A program made the translations under genes and the position numbers. Below the pieces are notes generated by a model, which did not search any database, was not told the origin of the DNA, and was given only the letters and a program-made list of their open reading frames with translations. From NCBI GenBank assembly GCA_018716365.1, contig DVKA01000152.1, forward strand, positions 1-13,778: a stretch of 13,778 nucleotides of DNA, written 5' to 3'. Shown here in pieces: positions 13,755-13,778 of the stretch; position 1 is the stretch's first letter; every line of letters begins with the position of its first letter. The stretch comes from Candidatus Caccocola faecipullorum. Its GTDB lineage: Bacteria > Synergistota > Synergistia > Synergistales > Synergistaceae.

Positions 13755-13778
13755 CAAACGGAGAGTTTGATCCTGGCT
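13755..13778 (+). rRNA. rrs: 16S ribosomal RNA, first ~24 bases (truncated by window end)
   Basis: AGAGTTTGATCCTGGCT at 13762-13778 is the universally conserved 5' segment of bacterial 16S rRNA (E. coli positions 8 onward). Counting back gives a mature 5' end at about 13755; this position is approximate. The gene runs out of the window to the right. Confidence 0.95.

Overview
The window looks like chromosome from a GC-rich, Gram-negative-type (diderm) anaerobe. The best guess is a member of the Synergistota, such as a Cloacibacillus or Synergistes relative. The reasons are: frequent ATA isoleucine codons in an otherwise GC-rich genome, a TolC-type outer-membrane channel, a long PPi-type phosphofructokinase, a Thermotoga/archaeal-style S-adenosylhomocysteine hydrolase, and a DUF3084 protein. 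The phylum call is inference. The 16S rRNA gene that starts at the right edge would settle it.

Region 1 (1-2190) is a methyl-cycle operon. It holds the C-terminal two thirds of S-adenosylhomocysteine hydrolase (ahcY), then after 2 bases an MTA/SAH deaminase (mtaD-like), closed by a strong intrinsic terminator. Together they dispose of SAH and MTA, either by direct hydrolysis or by deamination followed by hydrolysis.

Region 2 (2191-9703) is the most interesting part. Six or seven co-directional genes appear to form one sense-and-export module. First comes a secreted Spy/CpxP-like helical protein with a GPRDG-repeat, Trp/His/Cys-containing tail. An OmpR-type response regulator and a HAMP histidine kinase with a Met/His-rich periplasmic loop follow. 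The rest is a TolC-like channel, a MacA adaptor, and MacB split into a separate ATPase and permease. Upstream of the first gene is a run of four 11-bp direct repeats (CATAAA-TCGT type) abutting a -10 element, the arrangement expected for an OmpR/PhoB-family operator. The simplest model is that the kinase senses an envelope or toxic-ligand stress, modulated by the secreted protein, and the regulator drives the chaperone and the efflux pump.

Region 3 (9672-11659) holds a convergent minus-strand PPi-dependent phosphofructokinase (pfp). Its stop codon lies in the loop of a bidirectional terminator shared with the efflux operon. A 299-base divergent promoter region follows.

Region 4 (11660-13545) is a plus-strand cluster: a membrane-anchored coiled-coil DUF3084 protein, a small double-CxxC zinc-ribbon protein and a GNAT acetyltransferase, the last two overlapping.

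Region 5 (13546-13778) is an rRNA operon promoter (AT-rich upstream element, TTGCAA-17-TATACT), a structured leader and the first bases of 16S rRNA.

I see no insertion sequence, CRISPR array, tRNA or prophage gene.
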